DNA from: CAVVSD01 sp963837655
Lineage (GTDB): Bacteria > Actinomycetota > Thermoleophilia > Solirubrobacterales > Solirubrobacteraceae
Direction of reading: 5' to 3'
DNA: 64,000 bases
Assembly: GCA_963837655.1 (NCBI GenBank)
Contig: CAWIOK010000023.1
Coordinates: 186,001-250,000 of the forward strand
In this document: in pieces, positions 8,076-17,188 of the stretch
Numbering within the stretch: the stretch's first letter is position 1
Layout: each line of letters starts with the position of its first letter
Program-made: the position numbers and the translations under genes
Notes under the pieces: model-generated
What the model was told of the DNA's origin: nothing
Database searches by the model: none
What the model saw: the letters and a program-made list of their open reading frames with translations, nothing else

Positions 8076-11000
8076 CGACTTCGACCTCCGACCGCGACTC
8101 GGACGCGGCTCGCTCGGCTGCGGCCCGCTCGGCCAGCACGCGCTTGTAATCGGTCGGGAAGATCTTGATGAACTTGGGCAGCAGCGCCTCCCAGTTGTCC
8201 AGGACGCGCTGGGCGACCGGCGAGCCGGTGCGCTCGAGATGCTCGTCCACGAGCGCGCGGACCTCGATGATGTCGCCCTCGTCGAGCTCCTCGATCTGAT
8301 CGAGCATCACCGGGTTCACACCGCGGGAGCGGAACGTGCCTGCCTCGTCGAGGACGAACGCCAGGCCGCCGCTCATCCCGGCGGCGAAGTTGCGCCCCGT
8401 CGGCCCGAGCACGACGACACGGCCGCCGGTCATGTACTCGCAGCCGTGGTCGCCGAGACCCTCGACGACCGCGTCGGCGCCCGAGTTGCGCACCGCGAAG
8501 CGCTCGCCGGCGACACCGCGGAAGAACGCCTTGCCGCTCGTGGCGCCGTAGAGCACGGTGTTGCCGACGATGACGTTCTCCTCGGCACGGTAGGCCGCGT
8601 CCTCGGGCGGGAGCACGGCGATCGTGCCGCCCGAGAGGCCCTTGCCCGCGTAGTCGTTGGCGTCGCCGTGCAGGACGAACGTGACCCCGTGCGCCAGCCA
8701 GCCGCCGAAGGACTGCCCGGCCGAGCCGCGCAGGTCGACGCGGATCGTCTCGGAGGGCAGGCCCTGCTGGCCGTAGCGCTGCGCGACGTGGCTGGAGAGC
8801 ACGCCGCCGACGCAGCGGTGCACGTTGCGGATCTCGGTCGAGAAGCGCACCGGCTCCTGCGCGGCGAGCGCGGGCCGGGCCTGCTCGAGCAGCTTCCAGT
8901 CGAGGTGGTCGCCGAGGACCTCGGGCGGCGCCTCGATGCGGCGACGCGGAGCGCCGGGCGGGAGCTCGGGCATCGCGAGGACGCCGGTGAGGTCGACGCC
9001 GCGCGCCTTCCAGTGCTCGACCGCGTGATCGGCCTCCAGCAGGTCGGCGCGGCCCGTCAGCTCCTCCAGCGAGCTGATGCCCAGCGACGCCATGATGCCG
9101 CGCAGCTCCTCGGCCACGAAGAAGAAGAAGTTCACGACGTGCTCCGGCGTCCCGGCGAACCGCCTGCGCAGCTCCGGGTCCTGCGTCGCGATGCCGACCG
9201 GGCACGTGTTCAGGTGGCAGGCGCGCATCATGATGCAGCCCGTCGCGATGAGCGGTGCCGTGGAGAAGCCGAACTCGTCGGCTCCGAGCATCGAGGCGAT
9301 CGCGACGTCGCGGCCCGTCTTGAGCTGGCCGTCGGTCTGCACCGTGATGCGCGAGCGCAGGTCGTTGCGCAGCAGCGTCTGCTGCGTCTCGGCGAGCCCG
9401 ATCTCCCACGGCACGCCCGCGGCCTGGATCGACGACAGCGGCGACGCGCCGGTGCCGCCGTCGTGGCCGGCGATGAGCACGTGGTCGGCGTTGGCCTTGG
9501 CGACGCCCGCGGCGACGGTGCCGACCCCGACCTCGCTCACGAGCTTCACCGAGACCGACGCCTTGGGGTTCGCGCAGCGCAGGTCGTAGATGAGCTGCTT
9601 GAGGTCCTCGATCGAGTAGATGTCGTGGTGCGGCGGCGGGGAGATGAGCCCCACGCCCGGCGTGGTGTAGCGGACCTTGCCGATGTAGTCGTCGACCTTG
9701 TGGCCGGGCAGCTGGCCGCCCTCGCCGGGCTTCGCGCCCTGGGCCATCTTGATCTGCAGCTGGTCGGCGTTGACCAGGTACTCGATCGTCACGCCGAAGC
9801 GCCCGGAGGCGACCTGCTTGATCGCCGAACGGCGGCGGTCACCGTTGGGGTCGGGTGTGAAGCGGACCGGGTCCTCTCCGCCCTCGCCGGTGTTGGACCG
9901 GCCGCCGAGCCGGTTCATCGCGATCGCGAGCGTCTCGTGGGACTCGCGCGAGATCGAGCCGAGCGACATCGCGCCGGTCGCGAAGCGACGGACGATCTCC
10001 TGCGCCGGCTGGACCTCCTCCAGCGGGATGGGCTCCAGACCGGAGCGGAACCTCAACAGGCCGCGCAGCGTCGCCCGCTGCGTCGCGTCCTCGTTGATCG
10101 CCTTCGCGTACTCGTCGTAGCGCGCCTGCGCGTCGTCGCCGGCACGGACCGCGTGCTGTAGCAGCGCGATCGTCTCCGGGTTCCACATGTGGGCCTCGCC
10201 CTCGCGCCGCCAGGCGTAGACGCCGCCGACCGGGAGGAGCTCGTGCTTGCGGTCCTGCCCCCACGGCCCGTACGCCTGGGCGTGGCGGTCGAGGGTCTCG
10301 CGGGCGAGCACGTCGAGGCCGATGCCGCCGATGCGCGACGCCGTGCCGGTGAAGAAGCGGTCGACCAGCTCGCGCTCCAGGCCGACGGCCTCGAAGATCT
10401 GCGCGCCGCAGTAGGACTGGATGGTCGAGATCCCCATCTTTGAGATCGTCTTCAGCAGGCCCTTGCCGATCGCCTTGACGATGTTGGACTGCGCCTTGGC
10501 CAGCTCCCCGGTGTTGTTCGGGACGCGGCCCTCGAGAACGAGGTCGTCGACCGTGTCGAACAGCAGATACGGGTTGATCGCGCTCGCGCCGAAACCGATG
10601 AGCGTCGCCATGTGGTGCACCTCACGCGGCTCACCGGACTCGAGCACGAGGCCGGCGCGCAGGCGCGTGCCTGCTCGCACGAGGTGATGGTGCGTGGCGG
10701 CGACCGCGAGCAGGGCGGGGATCGCCACGCGCCCGGCGTTCACCCGGCGGTCGGAGAGGACGAGGATGTTCGTCCCCTCCTCGATGGCGAGGTGGGCCTC
10801 GTCGCAGATCTGCGCGATCCGGCGCTGCAGACCGTCGGGTCCCTCGGCGACGGGCCAGGTGATGTCGATCGTGTGCGCGTTGAAGACGTCGTGCGAGACG
10901 TGGCGCAACGTCTCGAGCTCCCAGTTGCGCAGGATCGGCTGGGACATGACGAGCTGGTGCGCGTGCTCGGGCGTCTCGGCCAGCAGGTTCTGCTCGGAGC

Positions 11001-12621
11001 CGACACCGGTCGCCAGCGACATGACGATCGACTCGCGGATCGGGTCGATCGGCGGGTTGGTCACCTGCGCGAAGAGCTGCTTGAAGTAGCTGTAGAGCGG
11101 CGGGCGGCGGTCGGAGAGCACCGCGAGGGCGGCGTCGTTGCCCATCGAGCCCAGCGGCTCCTCGCCGTTCGCCGCCATCGGCGCGATCAGGACCCGCAGG
11201 TCCTCCTGCGTGTAGCCGAAGGCGAGCTGACGCAGCCGAGTGGGCTCGACGCCCGTCATGGTCACGTGCGCGGGATCGAGGTCGTCGAAGTGCACCGTGT
11301 TGCGCGCGACCCACTCGCCGTAGGGCTGCTGGGACGCGATCTCGCGCTTGACCTCGTCGTCGGCGACGATGCGCCCCTTCTCGAGGTCGACGAGGAACAG
11401 CTTGCCCGGCTGCAGGCGGCCCAGCCGCTTGACCTCGGGCGGCTTGATGTCCAGCAGGCCGGCCTCGGAGCCGAGGATCACGTGGCCGTCGTGCGTCTCG
11501 AGCCAGCGGCCCGGGCGCAGGCCGTTGCGATCGAGCGTCGCACCGACGACGCGCCCGTCGGTGAACGCCACCGCGGCCGGGCCGTCCCACGGCTCCATGA
11601 GACACGCGTGGTACGCGTAGAAGGAGAGAAGGTCGTCGGGGAGGTCCTCCCGGTCGGCGTAGGCCTCCGGGATCATCATCATCACGGCGTGCGGCAGCGA
11701 CCGCCCGGCGAGCATGAGCAACTCGAGCACGTTGTCGAACGTCGCCGAGTCCGAGCCTCCGGGCCGCACGATCGGCATGACCTTGGGCAGGTCGTCGCCG
11801 AACAGCTCCGACGCGAGCGCCGACTCCCGTGCGCGCATCCAGTTGACGTTCCCCATGAGGGTGTTGATCTCGCCGTTGTGGGCGATGTACCGGAAGGGGT
11901 GCGCGAGCTCCCAGCTCGGGAAGGTGTTGGTCGAGAAGCGCGAGTGCACGAGGCACATCGCGCTCGTGAAGCGCTCGTCTTGCAGGTCCAGGAAGAAGCC
12001 ACGGACCTGGTCGGGGATGAACATCCCCTTGTAGACGATGGTGCGCGACGAGAACGACGAGACGTAGAAGTCCGGGCCCGACGCCAGCTCGCAGATGCGC
12101 CGGATGACGTAGAGCTTGCGCTCGAAGGCGTCCTGGTCGGTCTCGCAGTCGCCGCGGGCGGCGACGAAGAGCTGGCGCATGACGGGGCGCGTGCGGTTGG
12201 CCGTCGAGCCGACGAACTCCTCGTCGATCGGGATGTCGCGCCAGCCGAGGACCTCCTGGCCCTCGATGCGCGTGTTCAGCTCGAGGAGCGCCTCGATCTT
12301 CGCGCGAACGGCGGCGTTCGTCGGCAGGAAGCACATCGCCACGCCGTACGTCCCGGGCGCGGGAAGCTCGAAGTCCACCTCCGCACGCAGGAAGGCGTCG
12401 GGCATCTGGGTGAGGATCCCCGCGCCGTCTCCGGACTTGGAATCCGCCCCGGTGGCACCGCGATGCTCCAGGTTCTCGAGCGCCATGAGCGCTTTGTCGA
12501 CGACCTCGCGGGTCGCCTTGTTGTCCAGGCGTGCGACGAGGGCGACGCCACACGCATCGTGCTCGTACTTGGGGTCGTACAGGCCGTCGGCCTGGTATGG
12601 CGGCTGGTGGAACGTCGTCAT
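8068..12621 (-). CDS. gltB: Glutamate synthase large subunit
   Basis: A 1517-residue enzyme making two glutamates from glutamine and 2-oxoglutarate. It has an N-terminal class-II glutamine amidotransferase domain whose nucleophile should be Cys24 (EHDACGVALVA) after removal of a short propeptide, a central domain, an FMN-binding synthase domain with the 3Fe-4S site ACHLNTCPVGIATQ, and a C-terminal beta-helix of repeated glycine motifs. The ATG at 12621 has GGGAG upstream and puts Cys24 in the expected place; a longer frame to 12723 adds an unlikely N-terminus. First gene of gltB-gltD, divergent from the anti-sigma cassette. Confidence 0.96.
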   Translation of the reverse strand: MTTFHQPPYQADGLYDPKYEHDACGVALVARLDNKATREVVDKALMALENLEHRGATGADSKSGDGAGILTQMPDAFLRAEVDFELPAPGTYGVAMCFLPTNAAVRAKIEALLELNTRIEGQEVLGWRDIPIDEEFVGSTANRTRPVMRQLFVAARGDCETDQDAFERKLYVIRRICELASGPDFYVSSFSSRTIVYKGMFIPDQVRGFFLDLQDERFTSAMCLVHSRFSTNTFPSWELAHPFRYIAHNGEINTLMGNVNWMRARESALASELFGDDLPKVMPIVRPGGSDSATFDNVLELLMLAGRSLPHAVMMMIPEAYADREDLPDDLLSFYAYHACLMEPWDGPAAVAFTDGRVVGATLDRNGLRPGRWLETHDGHVILGSEAGLLDIKPPEVKRLGRLQPGKLFLVDLEKGRIVADDEVKREIASQQPYGEWVARNTVHFDDLDPAHVTMTGVEPTRLRQLAFGYTQEDLRVLIAPMAANGEEPLGSMGNDAALAVLSDRRPPLYSYFKQLFAQVTNPPIDPIRESIVMSLATGVGSEQNLLAETPEHAHQLVMSQPILRNWELETLRHVSHDVFNAHTIDITWPVAEGPDGLQRRIAQICDEAHLAIEEGTNILVLSDRRVNAGRVAIPALLAVAATHHHLVRAGTRLRAGLVLESGEPREVHHMATLIGFGASAINPYLLFDTVDDLVLEGRVPNNTGELAKAQSNIVKAIGKGLLKTISKMGISTIQSYCGAQIFEAVGLERELVDRFFTGTASRIGGIGLDVLARETLDRHAQAYGPWGQDRKHELLPVGGVYAWRREGEAHMWNPETIALLQHAVRAGDDAQARYDEYAKAINEDATQRATLRGLLRFRSGLEPIPLEEVQPAQEIVRRFATGAMSLGSISRESHETLAIAMNRLGGRSNTGEGGEDPVRFTPDPNGDRRRSAIKQVASGRFGVTIEYLVNADQLQIKMAQGAKPGEGGQLPGHKVDDYIGKVRYTTPGVGLISPPPHHDIYSIEDLKQLIYDLRCANPKASVSVKLVSEVGVGTVAAGVAKANADHVLIAGHDGGTGASPLSSIQAAGVPWEIGLAETQQTLLRNDLRSRITVQTDGQLKTGRDVAIASMLGADEFGFSTAPLIATGCIMMRACHLNTCPVGIATQDPELRRRFAGTPEHVVNFFFFVAEELRGIMASLGISSLEELTGRADLLEADHAVEHWKARGVDLTGVLAMPELPPGAPRRRIEAPPEVLGDHLDWKLLEQARPALAAQEPVRFSTEIRNVHRCVGGVLSSHVAQRYGQQGLPSETIRVDLRGSAGQSFGGWLAHGVTFVLHGDANDYAGKGLSGGTIAVLPPEDAAYRAEENVIVGNTVLYGATSGKAFFRGVAGERFAVRNSGADAVVEGLGDHGCEYMTGGRVVVLGPTGRNFAAGMSGGLAFVLDEAGTFRSRGVNPVMLDQIEELDEGDIIEVRALVDEHLERTGSPVAQRVLDNWEALLPKFIKIFPTDYKRVLAERAAAERAASESRSEVEVDG

Positions 12622-12694
12622 AGCAGTGCTCCCGGGCGGCGCTGGGCACTTGGAGGCGAGGTGAAAGGGTAGCAACGCGCATAGGACAGCACCC

Positions 12695-12721
12695 GCGCGG
12701 GCAGGACCGGTCCGCCCGCGC
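12695..12721. repeat. Nested 26-bp inverted repeat in the gltB / anti-sigma intergenic region
   Basis: Outer arms GCGCGGGC (12695-12702) and GCCCGCGC (12714-12721) flank a perfect inner palindrome GGACC/GGTCC (12704-12713), with one unpaired A at 12703. It ends 11 bp before the ATG at 12733. It could be a regulator-binding site for one or both divergent genes, or a stable hairpin in the 5' leader of the anti-sigma transcript. Confidence 0.6.
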
Positions 12722-12732
12722 ACTTCCCGTTC

Positions 12733-13125
12733 ATGTCAGCCGCCCCCGACCTCGTCCTCTCACTCCCCGCCCGCGCCGAGAACGTCGCGGTCGTACGGCA
12801 CGCCTTCGGCGGGCTCGGGGAGGCACTGGCCGTCTCCGAGCAGCTGCTGTCGGACATCAAGCTCGCGGTCACCGAGGCATGCACGAACGTGGTGATCCAC
12901 GCCTATCCCGAGACTGAGGGCCCGATGGAGATCCGGGCCGCCCTCGGAGACGAGGAGCTGAGCGTGATCGTGCGCGACGAAGGGCGCGGTGTCGTGCCGC
13001 GCGCGGACTCGCCGGGCCTCGGTCTCGGACTCCCGCTCATCGCCACCCTGACCGAGTCACTGGAGCTCGGCACGGGCGACGACAACGCGACGGAAGTCCG
13101 GATGACCTTCCGGATCGAGCGCTGA
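12733..13125 (+). CDS. RsbW-like anti-sigma factor / serine-protein kinase
   Basis: A 130-residue GHKL-type ATPase of the RsbW/SpoIIAB class. Such proteins bind a SigB/SigF-type factor and phosphorylate a STAS antagonist. The N-box is TEACTNVVIHAYPE, the G1 box is VRDEGRGV, and the G2 region is SPGLGLGLPLIATL. It is the first gene of a three-gene cassette, overlapping the next as TGATG. The STAS partner is encoded 420 bp further on. A likely target is the SigB/F-type factor at 20704-21492, 7.5 kb away, though this link is inferred. Confidence 0.88.
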   Translation: MSAAPDLVLSLPARAENVAVVRHAFGGLGEALAVSEQLLSDIKLAVTEACTNVVIHAYPETEGPMEIRAALGDEELSVIVRDEGRGVVPRADSPGLGLGLPLIATLTESLELGTGDDNATEVRMTFRIER

Positions 13126-13520
13126 TGGTCCGGCCCGATCCGCGCAACGAGGCGACCGTGGTCCTGCGTCGCGAGAGCCTCGTCGGGCCGGTGCTCGGGC
13201 GCGTGATCGGGATGCTCGCCGCCCGCGCGGACGCGCCCGTCGACCGGCTCGACGACGTCCTGCTGGTCTCCGACGCGATCGCCGCGCACGCCGCGCGGCA
13301 CTCCAGTGACGGCGAGGGGCTCAGGGTCCACATCCAGACGACCCAGGACGAGCTGCGGCTGCGCGTCGGACCGCTCGCGCCCAACGGAGGCGCCACCCTG
13401 CTGGCGGCCGCTGAGCTGCCCGGAGTGGGGAACATCGTCGAGCAGGTCTCGCGACGGGTCACGATCGAGCCGGGCGACGCCGAGGAGCATCTCCTCATCC
13501 TCGTCTCGCTGTCGCACTGA
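13125..13520 (+). CDS. Degenerate RsbW-like protein
   Basis: A 131-residue protein translationally coupled to the anti-sigma kinase. It has the general helix/strand layout of that fold (LDDVLLVSDAIAAHAARHS, then LRVHIQTTQDELRLRVGPL), but I cannot find a proper N-box Asn or the GxGxG lid. It is therefore probably not an active kinase and may be a dimer partner or modulator of its neighbour. The family assignment is by position and overall look, not by clear motifs. Confidence 0.65.
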   Translation: MVRPDPRNEATVVLRRESLVGPVLGRVIGMLAARADAPVDRLDDVLLVSDAIAAHAARHSSDGEGLRVHIQTTQDELRLRVGPLAPNGGATLLAAAELPGVGNIVEQVSRRVTIEPGDAEEHLLILVSLSH

Positions 13521-13541
13521 GTCCTAGACTGGGCCAGCCGA

Positions 13542-13916
13542 ATGCCGCCCGAGTTCGCCATTACCGAGCAGGGGTCCGTCGCCGGTCACCACGTCATCGC
13601 CGCGAGTGGCGAGATCGACCTGTTCACGGCCCCTGAGCTCAAGAAGGTCCTCACCGATGCCATCGACAGCGGTGAGCTGCGGATCGCGATCGACCTGTCC
13701 GAGGTCTCGTTCCTGGACTCCACCGCGCTCGGTGTGCTCATCGGCGCGGTGAAGCGGCTGCGCTCACGCGGCGGCGCGCTCGCGATCGTCAACACCGACT
13801 CGAGCATCGCCAAGACGTTCGAGATCACCGGGCTCGATCAGATCTTCACGATCGTCGGCAGTCGCGAGGAGGCGCTCAGCGGCCTCGACGACGCCATCGA
13901 CGGAAGCGCGGCCTGA
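13542..13916 (+). CDS. STAS-domain anti-sigma factor antagonist (RsbV/SpoIIAA type)
   Basis: A 124-residue STAS protein. ASGEIDLFTAPELKKVL is the first strand-helix unit, and the phosphorylation loop VSFLDSTALGVLIGA contains the expected acceptor Ser60. The unphosphorylated form would sequester the kinase encoded two genes upstream and so free the sigma factor. It starts 21 bp after the middle gene and ends just before a strong terminator-like hairpin. Length is typical of single-domain antagonists. Confidence 0.93.
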   Translation: MPPEFAITEQGSVAGHHVIAASGEIDLFTAPELKKVLTDAIDSGELRIAIDLSEVSFLDSTALGVLIGAVKRLRSRGGALAIVNTDSSIAKTFEITGLDQIFTIVGSREEALSGLDDAIDGSAA

Positions 13917-13934
13917 ACGCTGCGCGTTCAGGCT

Positions 13935-13965
13935 CGACGTTGTGTCGCAGGGCGACACAACGTCG
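13935..13965. terminator. Hairpin between convergent STAS and efeB genes
   Basis: A perfect 14-bp stem (13935-13948 with 13952-13965) closes a 3-base loop between the stops at 13916 and 13968. There is no U-tract, but position and stem strength suggest a bidirectional transcription terminator. Confidence 0.8.
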
Positions 13966-13967
13966 GC

Positions 13968-15179
13968 CTAGTTGAGGAGAGACTGGCCGAGGTACTGGCC
14001 GCGGCGCACGCCGGGCAGCACCGCGAAGAGGCCGCCGCCGGTGTGCTGGATGTACTCGCCGAGCGCATCGAACGTGCCGAGGCGCCGCTGGATCGCGACG
14101 AAGCCGGTCGCGGGGTCGCGCTGGAAGCAGATGAAGAACAGGCCGGCGTCCAGCAGGCCGGTGCGGGCGTCGATGCCGTCCGTGTAGGCGTAGCCGCGCC
14201 GCAGGATCCTCACGCCGCCGTTCGTCGCGGGCGCGGCAAGCCGGATGTGCGCGTCGGCGGGGATGGCCGGCTGCGAGAGGTCGGGCGGATCGAACTCCTT
14301 CGTCCCGGTCAACGGGGCGCCCGACGCCTTGCGACGGCCGATCACCGCCTCCTGGTCGCCGAGGCGATCGCGGTCCCACGACTCGATGAGCATCCGGATG
14401 CGGCGGGCGACGAGGTACGTGCCGCCGCGGAACCAGGCCTGTGGCTCCTCGGCGCCGACCCACACGAAGCGGTCCATGCTCGCGCCGTCGTCGACGCGCA
14501 GGTTGCGCGTGCCGTCCTTGAACCCCATGAGGTTGCGCGGCGTCGCCTCGCCCCTCGTCGTCGACGTGTTGCTGCCGAAGCCCAGCTGCATCCAGCGCGG
14601 CTCGGCCAGGCCGCGGCCGATCCGCAGCAGGTTGCGCACGGCGTGGAACGCGACCTGGGGATCGTCCGCGCAGGCCTGCACGCACAGGTCGCCGCCCGTG
14701 CGCTCCGGGTCGAGCTGGTCGCCCGGCAGCGCGGGGAGCGCGCGCAACCCCGGGGGCCTGCGGTCCTGGAGCCCGAGGCGCTCGAAGACGCCCGGCCCCA
14801 GCCCGACGGTGATCGTCAGCCGCCTCGCGCCAAGGCCGACCGCCTCGCCGGTGTCGGCGGGCGGGACCTCGGCCGGGCCCTCGACGGGGCCGGTCGCCTC
14901 GCCGGCGGTCATCCGCCGCGCCGCGTCGGTCCAGGCCTGCAGCAGCTCGCGGAGGTCGCCGGGCCGGTCCGACGTGAGATCGAACGCGCCGAACACCAGG
15001 CGGGCCTGAGCGGGCGTCGCGACCCCGGCCTGGTGGACGCCCTCGAACCGGACGGTCTGCTCGCCGCCGTCCTCGGACGCCGCCGACTCGCCCACCGCGA
15101 AACCGGCACCACCCGCGGCGGCGAGCCCGAGGGCCCCGCCACCGGCGAGCAGCGCGCGGCGTCGCGTGAAGCCGGCCAT
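13968..15179 (-). CDS. efeB: Dye-decolorizing (DyP-type) heme peroxidase EfeB
   Basis: A 403-residue periplasmic-type heme peroxidase, the third part of the EfeUOB system. A twin-arginine signal is present (FTRRRALLAGGGALGLAAA, residues 4-22). The DyP signature NLMGFKDGTRNLRV carries the catalytic Asp, and the probable proximal heme His is in GEYIQHTGGGLFAVLPG near the C-terminus. The gene abuts the efeO stop. EfeB is proposed to oxidise ferrous iron or extract iron from heme outside the membrane. Length is typical. Confidence 0.95.
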   Translation of the reverse strand: MAGFTRRRALLAGGGALGLAAAGGAGFAVGESAASEDGGEQTVRFEGVHQAGVATPAQARLVFGAFDLTSDRPGDLRELLQAWTDAARRMTAGEATGPVEGPAEVPPADTGEAVGLGARRLTITVGLGPGVFERLGLQDRRPPGLRALPALPGDQLDPERTGGDLCVQACADDPQVAFHAVRNLLRIGRGLAEPRWMQLGFGSNTSTTRGEATPRNLMGFKDGTRNLRVDDGASMDRFVWVGAEEPQAWFRGGTYLVARRIRMLIESWDRDRLGDQEAVIGRRKASGAPLTGTKEFDPPDLSQPAIPADAHIRLAAPATNGGVRILRRGYAYTDGIDARTGLLDAGLFFICFQRDPATGFVAIQRRLGTFDALGEYIQHTGGGLFAVLPGVRRGQYLGQSLLN

Positions 15180-16331
15180 CTAGCTGTTCAGGATCTTCCC
15201 GGCGACAAGGGAGAGCGGCTCGGCGAGCGACGCCACCTGCTGCGCGAGCTGCCGGCGGTCGGCCGGCGTCAGCGCCGCGTACGTCGCGTAGCCCAGCGGC
15301 GTGTCGCGCTTGTACTTGTCGAGGCCGTGCTGGACGGCGGTCATGCGGTCGTCGATCTGCGTGACGAGCTTCTGGTCGCCCTCCTTGACCAGCACCGGCT
15401 TCAGCGCGTCGAACGCGGCGCGAGCACCCGCGACGTTGGCCGCGAAGTCCGACAGGTCAGTGTGCGAGTAGCGGTCCTCCTCGCCCGTGATCTTGCTCGC
15501 CGACACCTCGTCGAGCAGACCGACCGCGCCGTTGGCCACCTGCGCGGGCTGGAGCTTGAGCTCACCGACCTTGGCGTTCAGCTCGTCGACGTCGGCCTGC
15601 AGCTTGGCGGCGTGGCGCTCGGTCCCCTTCGTCGTGTCATCGCGCCAGAGGATCTGCTCGATGCGGTGGAAACCCGTCCACTTCGCCTTGTCGGAGACGT
15701 CGTTCACGCGCGCGTCGATGTCCGGGTCGAGGTTGCCGAAGCTCTCGGCGATCGGCTCGACCGCCTCGTAGTGGAACCGCGTCGGACCGAAGAGCTTCTT
15801 GGCCTCGGCGACGTCGCCTGCCTTCAGAGCCGCGGTGAACTGCTTCGTCGACGCGACGAGAGCGGCCGTCTCCTTGGCGACGTAGCCGGTGTAGTCGGAC
15901 ACCGCCGCGATGAGCAGCTCGTCGTCGGCCTTGGTGCCCGACGCGGTGCCCGTCACGGTGAGCTTGCCGTTGTCGCGCTGGGCGTTCTGGAACGTGCAGT
16001 TCAGCGTGTACTCGCCGGGCCGGAGCGTCAGCGTGAAGCCCGACGACAGGCCGGGTGCCAGGTTCTCGCGCTCGCCCATGATGATCCCGTCGGAGTTCTT
16101 GAGCTCGATCTCGTCGGTCTTCGTGCTCGCTCGGTTGGACGCGACGATCTTCACCACGCCGGCCTCGATCTTGGCGTTGGCCGGGGCGCACCCCTCGTCG
16201 GTGAGCTGGATCTTCAGCTCACGCGTGGCGCCGGTTGCAGCGGTGCTGGTCTTCGAGTCGTTCGAGCTGCCGCAGGCGGCGAGCGCGGCGGCGGCGCAGA
16301 CGAGCGCGCCCGCGGCCGTGACCCTGATCAT
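15180..16331 (-). CDS. efeO: Iron-uptake lipoprotein EfeO (cupredoxin plus M75 domain)
   Basis: A 383-residue protein. The N-terminus is a lipoprotein signal with lipobox LAAC (Cys20). Residues ~35-125 form a cupredoxin-like domain (LRPGEYTLNCTFQNAQRDNG). The rest is an imelysin/M75 domain containing the HxxE metal motif in GFHRIEQILWRDD. It is thought to deliver iron to the permease EfeU. Its ATG overlaps the efeU TGA by 4 bp, and its stop abuts the efeB start, so all three are one operon. Confidence 0.95.
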   Translation of the reverse strand: MIRVTAAGALVCAAAALAACGSSNDSKTSTAATGATRELKIQLTDEGCAPANAKIEAGVVKIVASNRASTKTDEIELKNSDGIIMGERENLAPGLSSGFTLTLRPGEYTLNCTFQNAQRDNGKLTVTGTASGTKADDELLIAAVSDYTGYVAKETAALVASTKQFTAALKAGDVAEAKKLFGPTRFHYEAVEPIAESFGNLDPDIDARVNDVSDKAKWTGFHRIEQILWRDDTTKGTERHAAKLQADVDELNAKVGELKLQPAQVANGAVGLLDEVSASKITGEEDRYSHTDLSDFAANVAGARAAFDALKPVLVKEGDQKLVTQIDDRMTAVQHGLDKYKRDTPLGYATYAALTPADRRQLAQQVASLAEPLSLVAGKILNS

Positions 16332-17188
16332 GCGGTGTCCAGTCGACGTCGGGGAACGGAGGCGGGCCACAGGACGAACGTGAGGAGCGGCACCGCGTAG
16401 ACCAGCCACACGAGCACCTCCGCCTGCGTCGGATAGGGGTAGATCCCGAGCAGGCCCGTGATGAGACCCGTCGTCACGGAGTCCGAGCTCGGGACGATGA
16501 CCGCCGAGAGGTCGAGTGCCTGGTCGCTCAGCCCGGTGAACATCCCTGCCTCGGCGGCGTGGTGTACGGCGCTCGACAGGAGGCCGGCGGCGATGATGAC
16601 GAGCAGCACCGCCGTGACGCGGAAGAAGCGCGACAGGTCCAGCCGGACGCCGCCGCGATAGATCCCCCAGCCGATGGCGGAGGCGACCAGCAGCCCGACG
16701 ACGGCGCCCAGGCCGGCGCCCAGCGGGCTGACGCCGAGCGAGGACTGGAACGTGGCCAGCAGGAACAGCGCCGTCTCCAGGCCCTCGCGCATGACCGCGA
16801 GAAACGCCATCGCGATGAGACTCCACGCGGAGCCGACCGCGAGCGCCCGCGCCGCGCCGCCGCGCAGCTCGCCGCCCATCTCCCGGGCGTGCCGGCGCAT
16901 GTAGACGATCATGTACGTGACCATCGCCACTGCGACGAGGCCGACGATCGCCTCGAAGCCCTCCTGCTGGCGTTGCGGCAGGTTCTGGTCGACGGCCTCG
17001 AGCACACCGGCGACCACGAGGCACACCGCGATGGCCAGCGCGACGCCGGCCCACATCCAGCGCAGCGCGTCGCGATGTCCGCTCTGGTGTAGGAACGTCG
17101 CGACGATGCCGACGACGAGTGCCGCCTCGACGCCCTCGCGGAGCCCGATGACGAACTGAACGACCGGCAGGGTTGCGACGACGCTCAT
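16328..17188 (-). CDS. efeU: Iron permease EfeU (FTR1 family)
   Basis: A 286-residue polytopic membrane protein with about seven hydrophobic helices. Both REXXE iron-translocation motifs are present: GLREGVEAALVVG near the N-terminus and VMREGLETALFLLA in the middle. It is the first gene of efeUOB. I chose the ATG at 17188 because it directly precedes the first membrane segment; a GTG nine codons upstream is possible but lies over a palindrome that looks like an operator. Ferrous uptake probably depends on oxidation by EfeB. Confidence 0.95.
   Translation of the reverse strand: MSVVATLPVVQFVIGLREGVEAALVVGIVATFLHQSGHRDALRWMWAGVALAIAVCLVVAGVLEAVDQNLPQRQQEGFEAIVGLVAVAMVTYMIVYMRRHAREMGGELRGGAARALAVGSAWSLIAMAFLAVMREGLETALFLLATFQSSLGVSPLGAGLGAVVGLLVASAIGWGIYRGGVRLDLSRFFRVTAVLLVIIAAGLLSSAVHHAAEAGMFTGLSDQALDLSAVIVPSSDSVTTGLITGLLGIYPYPTQAEVLVWLVYAVPLLTFVLWPASVPRRRLDTA

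Noticed and set aside
10612..12672. Long plus-strand and alternative minus-strand frames across gltB
   Set aside because: They overlap a well-conserved glutamate synthase in other frames and carry no motifs or sensible starts.
12621..12723. GltB start at 12723
   Set aside because: The extra 34 residues carry no family similarity and would push the catalytic Cys far from its usual position after a short propeptide.
14043..16400. A 785-codon plus-strand frame
   Set aside because: Antisense to efeB and efeO, which have complete signatures. The translation lacks any domain.
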